DNA of 64,000 bases from Nelumbo lutea (Eukaryota; Streptophyta; Magnoliopsida; Proteales; Nelumbonaceae), in contig JAKGHH010000003.1 of assembly GCA_022828595.1 (NCBI GenBank), positions 20,708,934-20,772,933 of the forward strand, in the 5' to 3' direction. Each line of letters opens with the position of its first letter. Position 1 is the stretch's first letter. Positions 1 through 10,721 of this stretch are shown piece by piece. The notes under the pieces are model-generated. The model saw only the letters and a list, made by a program, of their open reading frames with translations. It made no database searches and had not been told where the DNA came from. A program made the translations under genes and the position numbers.

Positions 1-35
1 TGACAGGAAGTCGAGCAGGGCTTCTCTAACTTTGG

Positions 36-356
36 TCAGGTGGCAATCATGGTCAGCTCGCGAGCTTCGTATTCGCTGGTGACCTTGTTAACCACGAGCT
101 GGGAGTCATTGTAGATAACAATGTGCCTTGATTTTACTTCTCTGGCTATGGCTAGTCCAGTTATCAATGCCTCATACTCTGCTTCATTGTTAGATGCCGC
201 GAACTCGAAGCGTAGCGCGTATTCCAGTTTCATACCGCTTGGGCCGTGCAGAACTATTCCGGCACCACTGCCCTGTTGGTTCGAGGAGCCATCTACGTGA
301 AGGATCCAAGGCTCCTCATCCCAGCTCGCGGTAGGCTGAGTTAGGAGAGGTGTCAC
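36..356 (-). pseudogene. Gypsy second (archaeal-type) RNase H domain
   Basis: This 106-residue open stretch matches the RNase H (RVT_3-type) domain that Tat-lineage elements carry between RT and integrase. The acidic catalytic positions are visible: D in HVDGSSNQQG near residue 21, E in NNEAEYEAL near residue 60, and D in NDSQLVV near residue 83. In an active element it would degrade the RNA strand during reverse transcription. It is separated from RT by a linker (357-520) that holds at least three in-frame stops. One of these is a TAG at the position where the usual QYKP motif would have its Q. The domain itself is well preserved, but it belongs to a broken polyprotein. Confidence 0.85.
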
Positions 357-520
357 ACTGCCTGCTACCTCAAGGGTTCAGACTTGACCGGCCCGGGAGC
401 TTCGGGCTCACCTGAGGTGGGAGCCTTGCGCTCAACCGGCCTGGGAGCTTCGGAGCTGAATGTGTATTCGGCTATGAAATCCACTAAGGCTTGGGCCTTA
501 ATGGCAGTTTGCGGCTTGTA

Positions 521-1281
521 CTAGAGATCGTACTCGCTGAGCTCAACGGCCCACTTCATCAGCTTGTCGAAGGCGAACTGGCATTCTTCGGTCCACTCGA
601 AGTCTTTACTTTTCTTGATTGCCTTGAAAAAAGGCAGGCAGCGATTTGCCGATTTGGACACGAAGCGGCTTAGGGTGGCCATGCGGCCATTCAGCCTCTG
701 AACTTCTTTCAGCTTGCGATGTGCCTTCATGTTCAGGATGGCCTTTATCTTTTCAATGTTTGCTTCGATGCCACGTTGGTTCACTATATAATCCAGGAAT
801 TTACCCGAGGTGACACCAAAGACACACTTGTTGGGGTTCATTCTCATACTATACTTGCATACAATTTCAAAAACACATTGCACGTCATTTATTAAATAGC
901 CTGAGAACTGGGTTTTGACGACCATGTCGTCTACATAGCATTCAACTTATTGCCGATCAACGGCTCAAAAAGTTTGTTGACAAGTCTTTGAAAGGTTGCC
1001 CCAACATTTTTTAGCCCAAAGGGCATGACCTTGTAACAATACAATCTTAGCTCGGTTACAAATGTTGTCTTTTCCTTGTCGGCGAAGTCCATCTTGATCT
1101 GGTTATAGCCCGAGTATGCGTCCAGAAAACTCAGCAACTCGTGCCCTGAGGTCGCATCCACTAGACGGTCGATCTTAGGGAGTGGGAAACAATCCTTCAG
1201 GCAAGCTCGATTCAGGTCGGTGTAATCAACGCACATGCGCCATTTAACATTGGCCTTTTTTACCAGAACTGGGTTAGCCAC
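521..1281 (-). pseudogene. Gypsy reverse transcriptase with frameshift and lost RNase H
   Basis: Two open stretches, 931-1281 and 521-925, together cover the RT. The first has DYTDLNRA, FPLPKIDRLVD, FLDAYSGYNQI and MPFGLKN with GATFQRLV. A stop and frame change near 926-931 fall right at the catalytic box, whose YVDD codons are present only in the second frame. The second stretch continues with KCVFGV, GKFLDYIV and ANIEKIKAI, then FEWTEECQFAFDKL. It then jumps straight to KWAVELSEYDL, a motif that normally lies after the first RNase H domain. Most of that domain (of the order of 100 residues) is therefore missing. Confidence 0.88.
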
Positions 1282-1850
1282 CCAGCTCGGGTAATGGACC
1301 TCCTTGATGAAATCGGCTGCAAGGAGTTTCTCGACCTCCTCATCAACTATCCTCTAGCGCTCTAGGGCGAGATTGCATTTTTTCTGTCTAATTGCCCTCA
1401 CTAATGGATCAGTATTCAATTTGGGAGCTATTAACTTGGCATCTATAACAGGAATCTCTGTCATGGACCATGCAAACACATCTAAATTTTTTAGTAAAAA
1501 ACTTACCAGCCAAGAGCGGAGAGGCTCCTTGATTGTTGCTCTGATCTGTAGGGTCCTGGCTGGATCTTCTACTGAGGTAGGGATGCGGATCGTTCCTTCG
1601 GTTGGCGTAGCTCGCTCCTCGAAGTACTCTACGGGTCGCTCTAACTCAAGGTCGTCTGCCAGCTTGGCTTTCTCTTTGAGGGCGGTAACGTTGCACTTGT
1701 GAGACTCGAACTGGTCACCTCGCACTGTACCAACCCCGAAGTTTGTGGGGAACTTCATAGCCAAGTAGTAGGTGAACACCACTGTGTGAAGTGCGTGGGT
1801 GATGGGCCGACCTATAATGGCGTTGTATTACAAGAAGGTGTGCTCGAATC
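1282..1850 (-). pseudogene. Gypsy protease-RT connector
   Basis: The open part, 1354-1782, has the connector motifs of Tat-type pol: ELERPVEYFEE, then LLKNLDVFAWS, then PLVRAIRQKK. Downstream (1282-1353) the reading continues, after one stop, into the start of RT with VEKLLAADFIKEV and the YPSWVANPVLV motif. The connector links protease to RT and holds no known catalytic residues. At least one stop lies between 1282 and 1354. Confidence 0.75.
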
Positions 1851-2327
1851 TCACGAGGCTAGGCCAGGTGCCGATCTCCACGAGTACTGAGTTCGCCCTA
1901 AGGGCCTGACTTCCTCTCCGCTAAAGCCAACCAGTGGAGTGCTCGTCGGTTTGAGGTCGCCTTCTCGGAGCTGAAGCTTGTCGAACGCATCTTTGAACAA
2001 GACATCTACTGAGCTACTAGGTTCAACCAGGATACGCTTCACCTCGAAGTCGTTGACCCTCATCTTTATCACCAATGCATCATCATGGGGGTATTGGACC
2101 CCTCGCGCATTGTCTTCCGTGAAGAATATCAGGTCTTCGGGCCTGGGCCGCTTTGGCGGATTCTCCTCTTCACGCTCAGGTTTGCGGACTGAAGAATTTC
2201 CTACGGCCGAGGTGCAGCCTGCTACTATGGATCCGTCGGTGACCGTGTTGATCATCCCGCAGATCAATCTCTCCTCGGGTGGCTGTCTCTGCGGTCTCGC
2301 TGCGCTGACTGCTGGGCTCGGGAGCAT
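1851..2327 (-). pseudogene. Gypsy aspartic protease region with lost catalytic motif
   Basis: The 158-residue stretch has the usual Tat-type lead-in: a charged linker, then FFTEDNARGVQYPHDDALV and IKMRVNDFEVKRILV, followed by SSVDVLFKDAFDKL. In active relatives the catalytic Asp-Thr/Ser/Asn-Gly triad sits directly before SSVDVLF. Here those positions read E-P-S, so both the aspartate and the glycine are lost. The fold context (VDVLF, then PLVGFSGE) makes the assignment safe even though the enzyme would be inactive. It lies between gag and the pol connector, as expected. Confidence 0.82.
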
Positions 2328-2355
2328 CTCTCCTTTGCTCCCCTTGTCAATCTAC

Positions 2356-3366
2356 CTAGTTTTTATTATTTCTTTGTACAAAATTTGTCACGTAGTCGCG
2401 ACGGATGAGCTCTTTGATCTCGTCGCGGAGTTTTTTATAGTCTTCGGTACTATGACCGTGATCTCTACGAAAGTGACAAAATACATTTTTATTTCTAAGG
2501 GTCGGGTCCCCCCTTAATCGGGGTGGCCACTTCACAAAAGAAGCATCCTTGATCGCCATGAGAATTTCCCCTCGCTTTGCGTTGAGGGGTGTGAAGCTCG
2601 TTCTCTCAACCGGGGGAGCTCGGGGGTGAAAATCTGACATGTTCCCTCCCCTGGTTGGGTACTTGCTTTTCTTCCTTTTGCTGTCATCGTTGTTGAAGTT
2701 GCGGTCTTCTCTCTTTCTTTTCTCTAATGGGGCTTCGGTCCGTTGGTTCATTTCTTCCTCAGTTCTGATGAATTGATCGGCGAGCTTAAGGAATCCTGTG
2801 ATGTCTTTGGGTTTGTTTCCCACCACATGCCATTTGAATTCCCTGTGGGTGATTCCCTTTTTTGCTGTCGCAAGTCTTACGGTGGGGTCTAAGTCCGGGA
2901 TTAGTAGGCACGTGTCGTTGAAGCATTTGATGTAGCTTCGAATCGACTCTCCTTCCCTTTGGACTATACTGAGAAGGCTTTCTTGTGACCTCAGACACTT
3001 CTTACTGGTGATTAAGTGTGAGGTGAACAGCTGTACGAGCTGCACCCAACTTTTGACTGTCCCCGGCACGAGGTTTTTGTACCAAGTGCGAGCTACCCCT
3101 TTAAAATTCGTGGAGAAAGCAACGCACTTGCAGGCTTCATCAGCCCCAACCAAGTGCATCTGGGACTGGAAAGAATCTATGTGATCATTTGGGTCGAAAG
3201 ACCCATCATACTTATCCAGGGGAGGGAACCTGATGTTTGTCGGCATCAGGGAAGCTAGGAGCTCGGAGAATAGTGGAGAGGGTACAGAGAGAAGGTGAGC
3301 GGTTTTTGTGATTTTCGAGCTTACCCCCATCTTACCTTTGGGCTGCTCAGGTAGGCTGGGTTCCAC
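2356..3366 (-). pseudogene. Gypsy gag capsid protein
   Basis: This 336-residue open frame is the longest intact piece of the element. Residues about 45-190 match the plant Retrotrans_gag domain: PPLDKYDGSFDPNDHIDSF, then VARTWYKNLVPGTVKSW, then QREGESIRSYIKCFN. A lysine/arginine-rich stretch follows (EAPLEKRKREDRNF). Near the C terminus is the zinc-knuckle-like CHFRRDHGHSTEDYKKL, in which a Y replaces the final cysteine usual in relatives. In active elements gag forms the particle that packages the RNA. The proline-rich N-terminal part seen in the family continues upstream (3367-3890) but is broken by stops, so the true start is lost. Confidence 0.85.
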
Positions 3367-4140
3367 GGGATGGCTTGGATTTACAACGCGAGGTGCTCTA
3401 GCATGTCTCCTTTGCTGCTACTGGACTGGCTCCGCAGTAGTGCTACTGACCTCCGCACTGTCAGATGGTGCCTTGGTCAAGAGTGATTTGGACTGCCGGC
3501 TACTATGGACCGAAATGCCTTGTCTGGAGTCCTCGGCTAGGACCTTGAACCGGTTTCCTACAAAAGTTCCTTCAGGTCATGAGGGCCGAGGTGAACTGGT
3601 TCTGGTGTGTCGAGTATCTCTCGACCTTCTTACTTGTTGGGAGATGAGAGGAACAACTTGTTTTTCTTTCCTACCACGAGACGAAGCCTGGGAGGTCTCC
3701 CCCTGGCAGGGATGGCTGTTTTGGCAGCGAGGCTTGCTCGGGGTGATCAGGCACTAAGGTGGGGTTGGTTGTTGGTTCTGCTACAATGGTGGGAACTGCT
3801 ACTGGTACATATGGTGCAGGACTTGCTATTGGTACTATTGGAACTGTTAGACCTACAGCATTTGGGCTTGGATAGCCTGCACACACTATACCAAGTCGCT
3901 TAACTGGCTCGATCCGACTCCAGGGGAACTATAGGGGTTTCAACGGAGGTCGCACCCACTACAGGAGGAAGTGGGGCGTTAATAGGCACGATTGGTTGAG
4001 GTATAGTAGGTGTTGGAATCCCATCCGTGGTGAGCGGTATGGTGAACTGGCCTACGTAGACAGTGAGGAACTGAGGTTGCCCCCCAGAGATAAAAGGTTT
4101 AGGTTTTTGGAATAGAGATAAAAGGCTTTTAGTAACGAGT
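3367..4140 (-). other. Gypsy leader and broken gag N terminus
   Basis: This is the region between PBS and gag. The minus-strand piece 3671-3886 is rich in P, V, A and T, like the low-complexity N terminus of Tat-lineage gag, and is followed by several stops before 3366. The part next to the PBS shows no coding signal. No host gene is visible on either strand. Confidence 0.6.
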
Positions 4141-4158
4141 TTCCCACAAACGGTGCCA
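4141..4158 (-). other. Gypsy primer binding site
   Basis: Read on the minus strand, an 18-base TGGCACCGTTTGTGGGAA lies two bases inside the LTR end. This position and sequence type (TGGCGCCGTCTGTGGG-like) are typical of Tat-lineage gypsy elements, where a host tRNA 3' end primes minus-strand synthesis. Confidence 0.8.
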
Positions 4159-4160
4159 AA

Positions 4161-4936
4161 TGATGTGGCGTAACCCGGCTGCTCCCTACTAGATATGATC
4201 TGGCTACTAGCAACGACGAAAACTAGGGTGATCTGCAGGAGAGGAGTCAGAGATCCCGAGGCGGCTAACCCAACGGGGACACTCCGATGGCTAAGTTAGC
4301 ACAGATTAGCTGTAATAGAGAGCTTAAGGATGATGAATAGTGAGTTTGAGAGCTAGAGAGCAAAGATTATGCATAAAAAACATACATTCGCCCCTAGGGG
4401 GTGAAGTCTTTATATACTGGAATCCTGACGGGTTAGGTGGAGTAGGTCGTTGTGTCAGATCCGTTACCATGTTAGTTGGGAGTAACGTCTCCCGCGGTGA
4501 GGTTGGCCATCCCCGTCTGAATCGGAGAGTGGGTGAACTAATGTAGCCGTTACAAAGTACGGTTTCGAGGGATGTAGAGTACGAAGGTGTATTCCTTGAG
4601 ATTGCCATGTGGAGGTTGATTAGACTAGGCAGCGGGCTGCTCATGAAGTGTCAGGCTTCTTGGTGGCGAGCTGCTTGAGTTCGCATTTCACAAACTTGAT
4701 CTGCCCCGAATGCCGAAGTGCTTTAGTACTGAGGTGATCTTGCACTGAGGTAGGCCTATTCCATGGTGGCTCGTCTGTCCGAGCTCAACCTGTAGCGAAC
4801 TTGGCACTGTTGTTCTGCTCACGAATTGGTACCGGAACGATCTTAGCCCAAAGTAACTTTAGTTCGGGGTACTAGCGTACCCGAGGTTGCTTTGTAGCGA
4901 GCTGATCTACGATGAGCTGTCACCCGTGTTGAGTCA
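4161..4936 (-). repeat. Gypsy 5' LTR
   Basis: The inner boundary is firm: in element orientation the LTR ends ...CGCCACATCA, two bases before the PBS. The outer boundary near 4936 is tentative. It was chosen because element-orientation sequence starting TGACTCAACACG gives the TG start, and LINE coding sequence begins just beyond it. No second LTR is in the window for comparison. Confidence 0.65.
4408..4420 (-). promoter_or_regulatory. Gypsy LTR TATA box
   Basis: The minus strand reads CCAGTATATAAAGAC followed by TTCACCCCCTAGGGG. The same layout (TATATAAAGAC, then a C-run and a G-run) occurs in the non-autonomous LTRs at 22379, 24433, 58247 and 59241. This marks it as the shared promoter core of this LTR group. 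Confidence 0.7.
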
Positions 4937-5643
4937 TGCCCACATGTCTCTTGATTATGAGGTCAGGCCAAATTCCCTTTCATCAGTAAGTATTGTTGGC
5001 CAACCAATACCTAAAGGGAACTGGGAAACAGATACAGACGAAGAGGATCCGCAGTGGGAGAAGGTCTCTAAGACCCGAGTTATGCTAGACATCAGGAAAC
5101 CCCTGGCTTTAGGAAATTGGGACAGAGACGACGAAGGGCAAAATGGTTCTCTTTCAAGTTTAGGAGTCGAATCAGGATGATGTGGAAGAGAGACTGATAA
5201 GAGACTTACAACGATTGAAAAAGGGGGAAAATGTCATTTACAATAGTGAAAGAGCTGACATGGCCTTCAAACTTGTATTTTCAGGCATCATAATTAGAGA
5301 AATCCACTCCGAAGATTTGATGGATAAAGAAGGTTTTGGATTGCTAGCGAAATGGGTCAAATCTTCCCAACCCGAGAAAACAAATTGGAGCCAAGAGGAT
5401 CAAGCTTATTTCAAACAAGCTAGGAGTCCTTTGCCAGAATTTAACCTACTTCAAGATTAGGTTAGCTTGGAGAGTATTCTAAAACAAGGGCGAGATGATC
5501 AGGAGGGAGAACTTGTGACCATGGAAGAGGATTATATCAAGGGAAGCCAATCGGAGGGAATGAATCTGGAGGAGGAAAAAGACCAAGGTGATGCAGAAGT
5601 TTTAATTGGAAACACCACAACATCATAGGAAGAAGAGGTATTT
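4937..5643 (+). pseudogene. LINE ORF1 remnant
   Basis: Two adjoining open stretches (to 5180 and 5182-5460) carry the plant L1 ORF1 (DUF4283-type) signature: IVGQPIPKGNWETD, then PQWEKVSKTRVMLDIRKPLA. Active relatives use this RNA-binding protein in the LINE ribonucleoprotein. The CCHC knuckle expected soon after the DIRKPL motif is not seen, and there is a stop at 5178-5180. An acidic tail follows (5461-5626). 5644-6093 is A-rich with no recognisable domain and represents the ORF1-ORF2 spacer. Confidence 0.7.
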
Positions 5644-6093
5644 CTCTCCCTAAATTTTCTCCCTCATTATTCTCAAGATGAAATATTTCCTACACCAAGT
5701 AGCTCTTGCATCCAATTAAATGATTTGTATTATAGGATTGACTGGTTTTTGAAGAAAACACTTTTTTCTAAAATGGAAAAAAAGAAAGAAATGCCAAAAT
5801 TTAGAATACTTGCCTCCCATAAGGAGGATATAACAAAAAGAGAAAAAAAGAAAAAAATTAGGAAAAAATGAAAATCCCCTTTCAAAAACCACCCTTTTAA
5901 AAAAGAATAAGAAACAAGATTTCATCAGTAACTCAGTTTAGAGGGGTAGTTTTTTGTCAAAAAATATCTATGCTCAAAATATAGGAGGGGGGTCAATAGA
6001 ATTGGAGAGCTCTTTGCCATCCATACACTATCACTAAAGAAACAACTACTTCATGAGGAATCTTGCTAAAAATAAGTGGGTAGGGGTCTCCAA

Positions 6094-7090
6094 ATGAGGA
6101 TGTTAAATTGGAATTGTCAAGGAATTGGGTCTCCGCTAACAATTCAAGCTTTAAAAGTGATCACTAGAAGAACAAACCCAAATATCATTTTCCTTATGGA
6201 GACCAATTAGTCTTTATTAAACTGCAGGAAAAAATTAGGTTTCCTAAAGTCCTGGAGCTGTTGGGGGAGTGATGCAAAGGGGTTGAAAGGGGGATTAGCC
6301 CTTTTTTGGAAAGAAGGGATCATTCAAAAAATTCTGTTTGTTGATAATCAGTTCATCCACTCTAAAATCTGCAAGGAATGAAATAAGAAACGGTACTGTA
6401 CTTTTAATTATGGAGAGCCCAAATGACACAAAAGAAAAAATTTCCTAAAGAAATTGGGTGTTTTGTCCACTTTTGTTAGGGGACCTTGGATTTGTTGTGG
6501 GGACCTTAAACCTGATCTTCAGCAAGGAGGATAAAGAATGTAGGAGATCCTACAATCTGTGCCTTCTAAACTCTAACAAGAAGTTTCTGAATGATTGCGA
6601 CTTATCAAAGGTAAGAAGCCATGGAGTTAAATTTACCTGGTCAAATAAAAGGGAAGGAAAAGAAAAAATAAAAGCAAAGCTAGATAGAACTGTAAGCAAT
6701 CAAAGCTGGAATAACCTAATTAAAGAAGCCCACGCTAAAACCTTGATCTGCCTAGGATCTGACCATTATCCAATTATAATGAACACAATACGAAATACAA
6801 GAGGTAGGATGAAGCCTTTCAGAATGGAACAAATGTGGCTAACCCATGAAAGTTTCAAGGAAATTGTCCAAGCTAGTTGGATAGAGGAACCAAATGGGTC
6901 ATCTCAAGACAAATTTCAAAGCAAATTTTCAAACATGCAAGAAAATCTAAGAATTTGGAACAAAAAAGTCGTTGGAAATGTTCAATACAAAATTAGAAGT
7001 CTGAAGAAAGTAATAGAGTTAGAACTGAACTTGGGATGCTCAAAGAATGAATCAAGAATTAAAACTCTAGAATCAGAACTTGAAATCTAG
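6094..7090 (+). pseudogene. LINE ORF2 endonuclease domain
   Basis: It begins at ATG 6094 with MLNWNCQGIGSPLTIQAL and IIFLMET, the usual start of the plant L1 apurinic-type endonuclease. The open stretch from 6458 continues with GDLGFVVGTLNLIFSKEDKE, where an insertion splits the usual GD-x-N motif. It goes on through VKFTWSNKREG, KLDRTVSNQSW and the SDHYPI motif. This domain nicks target DNA in active LINEs. Stops at about 6208 and between 6250 and 6458, plus frame changes, break it. Confidence 0.82.
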
Positions 7091-8690
7091 CTTATGAGAG
7101 AAGAACAAATGTGGGCTAAAAAATATAGGACAAATTGGATCCAACATGGAGACAAGAACACCAAGTACTTCCGTGCCCAAACCATAGAAGGAGAAATAGG
7201 AATAGGATTCTCAGCCTTGAAAAGGAGCCAAGTTTCTAAATAGATAACCAAATAGAAATAGAAAAAACCCTCACTCAACACTTTGAGAATATATTTCAAG
7301 CAACAATTTTGCATGACCCTGAGGAGATTCTGGAGAGCATGAGTAGGAAAATATCCAAAGAGGAAAGCAAATGGATGGAGAGAAATATAAAGGAAGAAGA
7401 AATTAAAGAAGCCTTACTTCAAATAACTCATCTGAAAGCTCTGAGCCCATATGGCTTTTAAAACATTTTTTTTTTCAAAAATATTGGGAAATTGTAGGAC
7501 CTGATCTCTACAAAGTTGAAAACAAGGGGTAAGAAAGCTTTGATGGCTCTAAAATTGAACATGAGTAAGGCTTATGACAGAGTGGAGTGGAGCTTCCTGT
7601 AGAGGGTTCTAACAAAGCTAGGTTTTGGAAACAAATGGGTAACTTGGATATTAGAGTGTATCTCATCAGTATCCTGCCAAATCTTGATAAAAAGCTCCCT
7701 AAGTAGACCTTTGATTCCTGAAAGGGGAATTAGACAAGGAGATTCACTATCCCCATACCTTTTCCTTTTTTGTATCTAAAGCACTCTCCACTCACTTTCA
7801 TCACCTTGTTTTGTAGAAAAAATTTCAAGTGTGAAACTAGACAGGGATTGCCCAGCAATTTCCCACCTGTTTTTTTGCGGATGATAGTTACTTATTCACA
7901 AAGGCAACTCCATTTGAAAGTCAAAATCTGGTGGAGGTAGTCAAATTTTATGAAAAGTCTTCTAGCCAATAGATAAATTTTTCTAAGTCTGAGATCTTTT
8001 TCAGCAAAAAATTTCATCCAAAGCTACAAAAACTCTTAGCTAGAAGGTTAAAAATTAAAAAGGTGGATCATCTTGGAATCTACTTAGGCTTACCCACAAC
8101 TGTAGGAAGATCAAAGACAGATTTATTCACCCATTTGACAAGGAGAATCCAATCCAAAACTTCCAAGTGGAATGAACTTCTCCTTTCAAATGGAAGGAAA
8201 TAAGTCCTTCTGAAATCTGTAGTAGTTGCCATCCCAAACTACACCATGTCTTGCTTTTTACTTCCCAAAGCCATCTATCAAGAGATGAAAAAATCTCATA
8301 GAAGATTCTGGTAGGGATCACAAGAAAAACAGAACAAACAAAATTGGGTCAGCTGGGAGATTACAAGTAGAAACAAAGGTGATGATGGAAGGTGATAAAA
8401 GCAACCTCTAGTGCAAGGTGATAAAAGCAAGATATCTAAAAGGAAAAAAAAAGATTCTAGCTGATGACCTACAACATATAGGATCATGGGGGTGGCACAG
8501 TGTCCTAGCTGGAAGAAAAATCCTTATGTTAGGGGCTTGTTGGGATATCAACTCGGGAGAAAATATTAGAATTTGGGGAGACCCTTGGCAGAAGGACACC
8601 CCGAATTTCAAAATAATGGGCCAAAACCCTAGAAATAATGGGCTTGTTTGGGTAAAGGGCCTCATTGACCAAGAAAGAATATGTTAGAAC
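7091..8690 (+). pseudogene. LINE ORF2 reverse transcriptase, internally deleted
   Basis: Recognisable RT motifs are KYRTNWIQHGDKNTKYF near 7115, ALLQITHLKALSPYGF near 7410, [13 protein letters not shown] (7550-7590) and IRQGDSLSPYLF near 7730. The catalytic FADD is at 7874-7885, followed by GLPTTVGRSKTDLF. The stretch normally between the PYGF and KAYDRVEW motifs, including the RPISL and NI-SK segments, is missing. Roughly 150-200 residues have been lost by deletion at about 7500. Several stops and frameshifts occur, one just before FADD. Downstream 8418-8687 has the WHSVLAGRKILMLGACW motif that follows RT in this family. Confidence 0.85.
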
Positions 8691-8789
8691 ATATAAGTCT
8701 TTAGGGAGCATTTTACAGAAGAAGTTGAAGACCAAATTAAAAAAAAAATCCCATTGGCTACTTGTAATTAGGGGGATAGAGTAATATGG

Positions 8790-9560
8790 AAAGAGAGTAA
8801 TAATGGTTTGTTCTCTGTCAAGTCGGCTTATGTCCTTGCTAGCAGAGAAAGATTTGAATCTCATGCTGAAAATCAATATGCAATTAGAATCATAATCAGT
8901 AGTCAAAACAAATTGCACTGTAAGGAGTTATGGAAATTAAAAATAGACCCAAAGATCAAACACTTAATCTGGAAATGTCTGTGGGATGCAATAGCAGTCA
9001 AGAATAATATAGCAAAAAGGAAAATAGTTCAATTTAATATTTGTCCAATTTGTTATTGAGAACCAGAGACAAAAATGCACATCCTCTTCAAATGTGATCA
9101 TGCTAGATTTCTGTGGTTTGGCTCTTGTTTTGGCTATAACTCAGGTCTTGCACCAAATGATTTTAAATTCTGGTTTGACAACTAGATTGTAAAATGCAAT
9201 CAGTTGAAAGACAATAAGGATGAGCTTCTAAACTATTCGGCTCTATTGTTATGGATCATTTGGAAGAGTAGGAATAAATATGTTTTTGAAAATGAACTCC
9301 CTAATCTGCATCTATCTCTTCTATCTTTTAACAAGGCCTAGAAGGAAAGGATGGTGATTTTGCTGAAAAAATGGCAAGGTTCTTTGCAAACGCCTAAGAA
9401 GATAGGCCATCTTTCTTGTGGAAGCTCCCAAAGGAAAATTCCTTGAAGATCAATGTGGATGGCAATTTTGTGAGAGCAGGTAAGGCTGGCTTTGGAACTA
9501 TAATCAGAAATCATTTCGGCTATTGTGAAGCTTTTTGTTTTAGGCCAAGGCATTAATCTA
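8790..9560 (+). pseudogene. LINE ORF2 zf-RVT and RNase H tail
   Basis: The open stretch 8808-9059 reads FSVKSAYVLASRE, then ELWKLKIDPKIKHLIWKCLW, then CPICY. After a stop comes TKMHILFKCDHARFLWF. This CxxC...HxxxxC pattern is the plant zf-RVT zinc-binding domain. Further on (about 9420-9560) comes LKINVDGNFV with AGFGTIIRNHFGYCEAF, the start of the RNase H domain (RVT_3) of plant L1 elements. That domain then runs out. Confidence 0.8.
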
Positions 9561-10097
9561 GCAAAGAAGTTTTGTAGGGGCCCTTTTGTAGTTGAATGTG
9601 ATATCCCTCAAAGAACCCGCTTGGATCTCATGATGCTTTCTTTTTTTGTAAAGATATTTTAAACTCCAGCAAAGACTTGGACCTTTATTTTTCTTTCTCT
9701 GGTAGAGAAAGTAATGTGCTAGCACATAATATAGCAAAAAAAAAGGTCTATCGGATTCAGGTGTTTATACTAAAGCGATGCCTTTATGCTTAGCTAGCTG
9801 GGTGGAGTTTCCCCTTTGCTTTGTAATTCTTGCTCTTTGAATCTTGTCTTTTTTTTACCCAAAAAAAATCACATCTGATCTGACCCAAACCATTATGTGT
9901 ATAAGGAGGCAAAGTGGGCACTCACAACCCTAGTTGCATTTGGAATAAGTGTAAAACGTCATTGGTGTAAAAATATATCACTTTGAAATTATTGCATCAT
10001 GATGGTTTTTGTAATGTGTGTGAGAAAGACGTTATTAGTGCTTTTACACCAATGGAAAGATGAAGAAACGGTTTTTACATGGAAAACATTACAAAAA

Positions 10098-10721
10098 TAG
10101 AGGTGTAAAACGGCCTACAAGCAGCCCACACAAATTGTGGGCTGTGTTGTGTCGGATCATGGGCCGTTTCGGGCTGTGCCGCCCTCCCCTGAGATAACTT
10201 GGGGGTTGGCCAAGCACGACCCATGGTCCAAGCCCGTGCAGGGATGTCGTGTCGTAGGTTGGGCTGGTCTGTGGACCAAGCCGGGCCATGGATCGGATCA
10301 AAACTATTTATTTAAAAAAATGAAAAAAAAATTTAATTTTAATTTTATGTGAATTTTGATGTACACAATTGTTTATATATACAATAATTAAATAAATTAG
10401 TATAATAAAATTGAAAACAATTGCTTACTTTATCAATATATTATATATAATTATAATTTATATAATATTATATATATAAATTATTAAAATATATTATTTA
10501 TATAAATATATATGAAATATATAAATAATGTATATGGGTTGTGTTGACATGTGGGCCATGGGAGGCGCGGCCCACTCGGTTGTGTTGTGCCGGCCCGGCC
10601 CAGCACGGCCCACACAATGATATAGAGCATGGCATGGCCCACAGACCGTTATGCTGGACCATGCCGGGCCAATCTAAATTCGTGTCAAGCTACAAGCGAC
10701 ACGGCCCGATTTACACCTTTA
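10098..10721. mobile_element. hAT-type MITE, 624 bp
   Basis: The ends are inverted copies: left TAGAGGTGTAAAACGG, right (reverse complement) TAAAGGTGTAAATCGG. The flanking 8-mers, tacaaaaa (10090-10097) and gacaaaaa (10722-10729), differ at one base, which fits an old 8-bp hAT target duplication. GC-rich arms full of GGCCC/GGGCC motifs surround an AT-rich core (about 10300-10530). There is no coding capacity; the short reading frames in the arms are a by-product of GC richness. Confidence 0.7.

Larger units (their letters stand above)
1..4936 (-). mobile_element. Ty3/gypsy LTR retrotransposon, Tat-like, partial and decayed
   Basis: Read on the minus strand, the domain order is 5' LTR, PBS, leader, gag, protease, reverse transcriptase, then a second RNase H. 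Integrase and the 3' LTR would lie left of base 1. The extra RNase H after RT, with its HVDGSS and NNEAEYEAL motifs, and the TGGC(A)CCGT-TGTGGGAA primer site are characteristic of the Tat (Retand/Ogre-like) non-chromovirus gypsy lineage. The polyprotein carries several stops and at least one frameshift, so this copy is dead. It abuts LINE ORF1 at about 4936, which suggests it inserted into the LINE. The target duplication cannot be checked because the far end is outside the window. Confidence 0.9.
4937..9868 (+). mobile_element. L1-type LINE, 5'-truncated and decayed
   Basis: The order is plant L1: ORF1 remnant, endonuclease, reverse transcriptase, zinc-binding domain (zf-RVT) and a C-terminal RNase H. 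The 3' end near 9868 has the CTTTTTTTTACCC plus A-run tail common in plant LINEs. Stops and frame changes occur throughout. The 5' part is replaced by the gypsy LTR at about 4936, so ORF1 starts mid-protein. The rest of the LINE would lie beyond the left edge if gypsy inserted into it. Confidence 0.88.
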
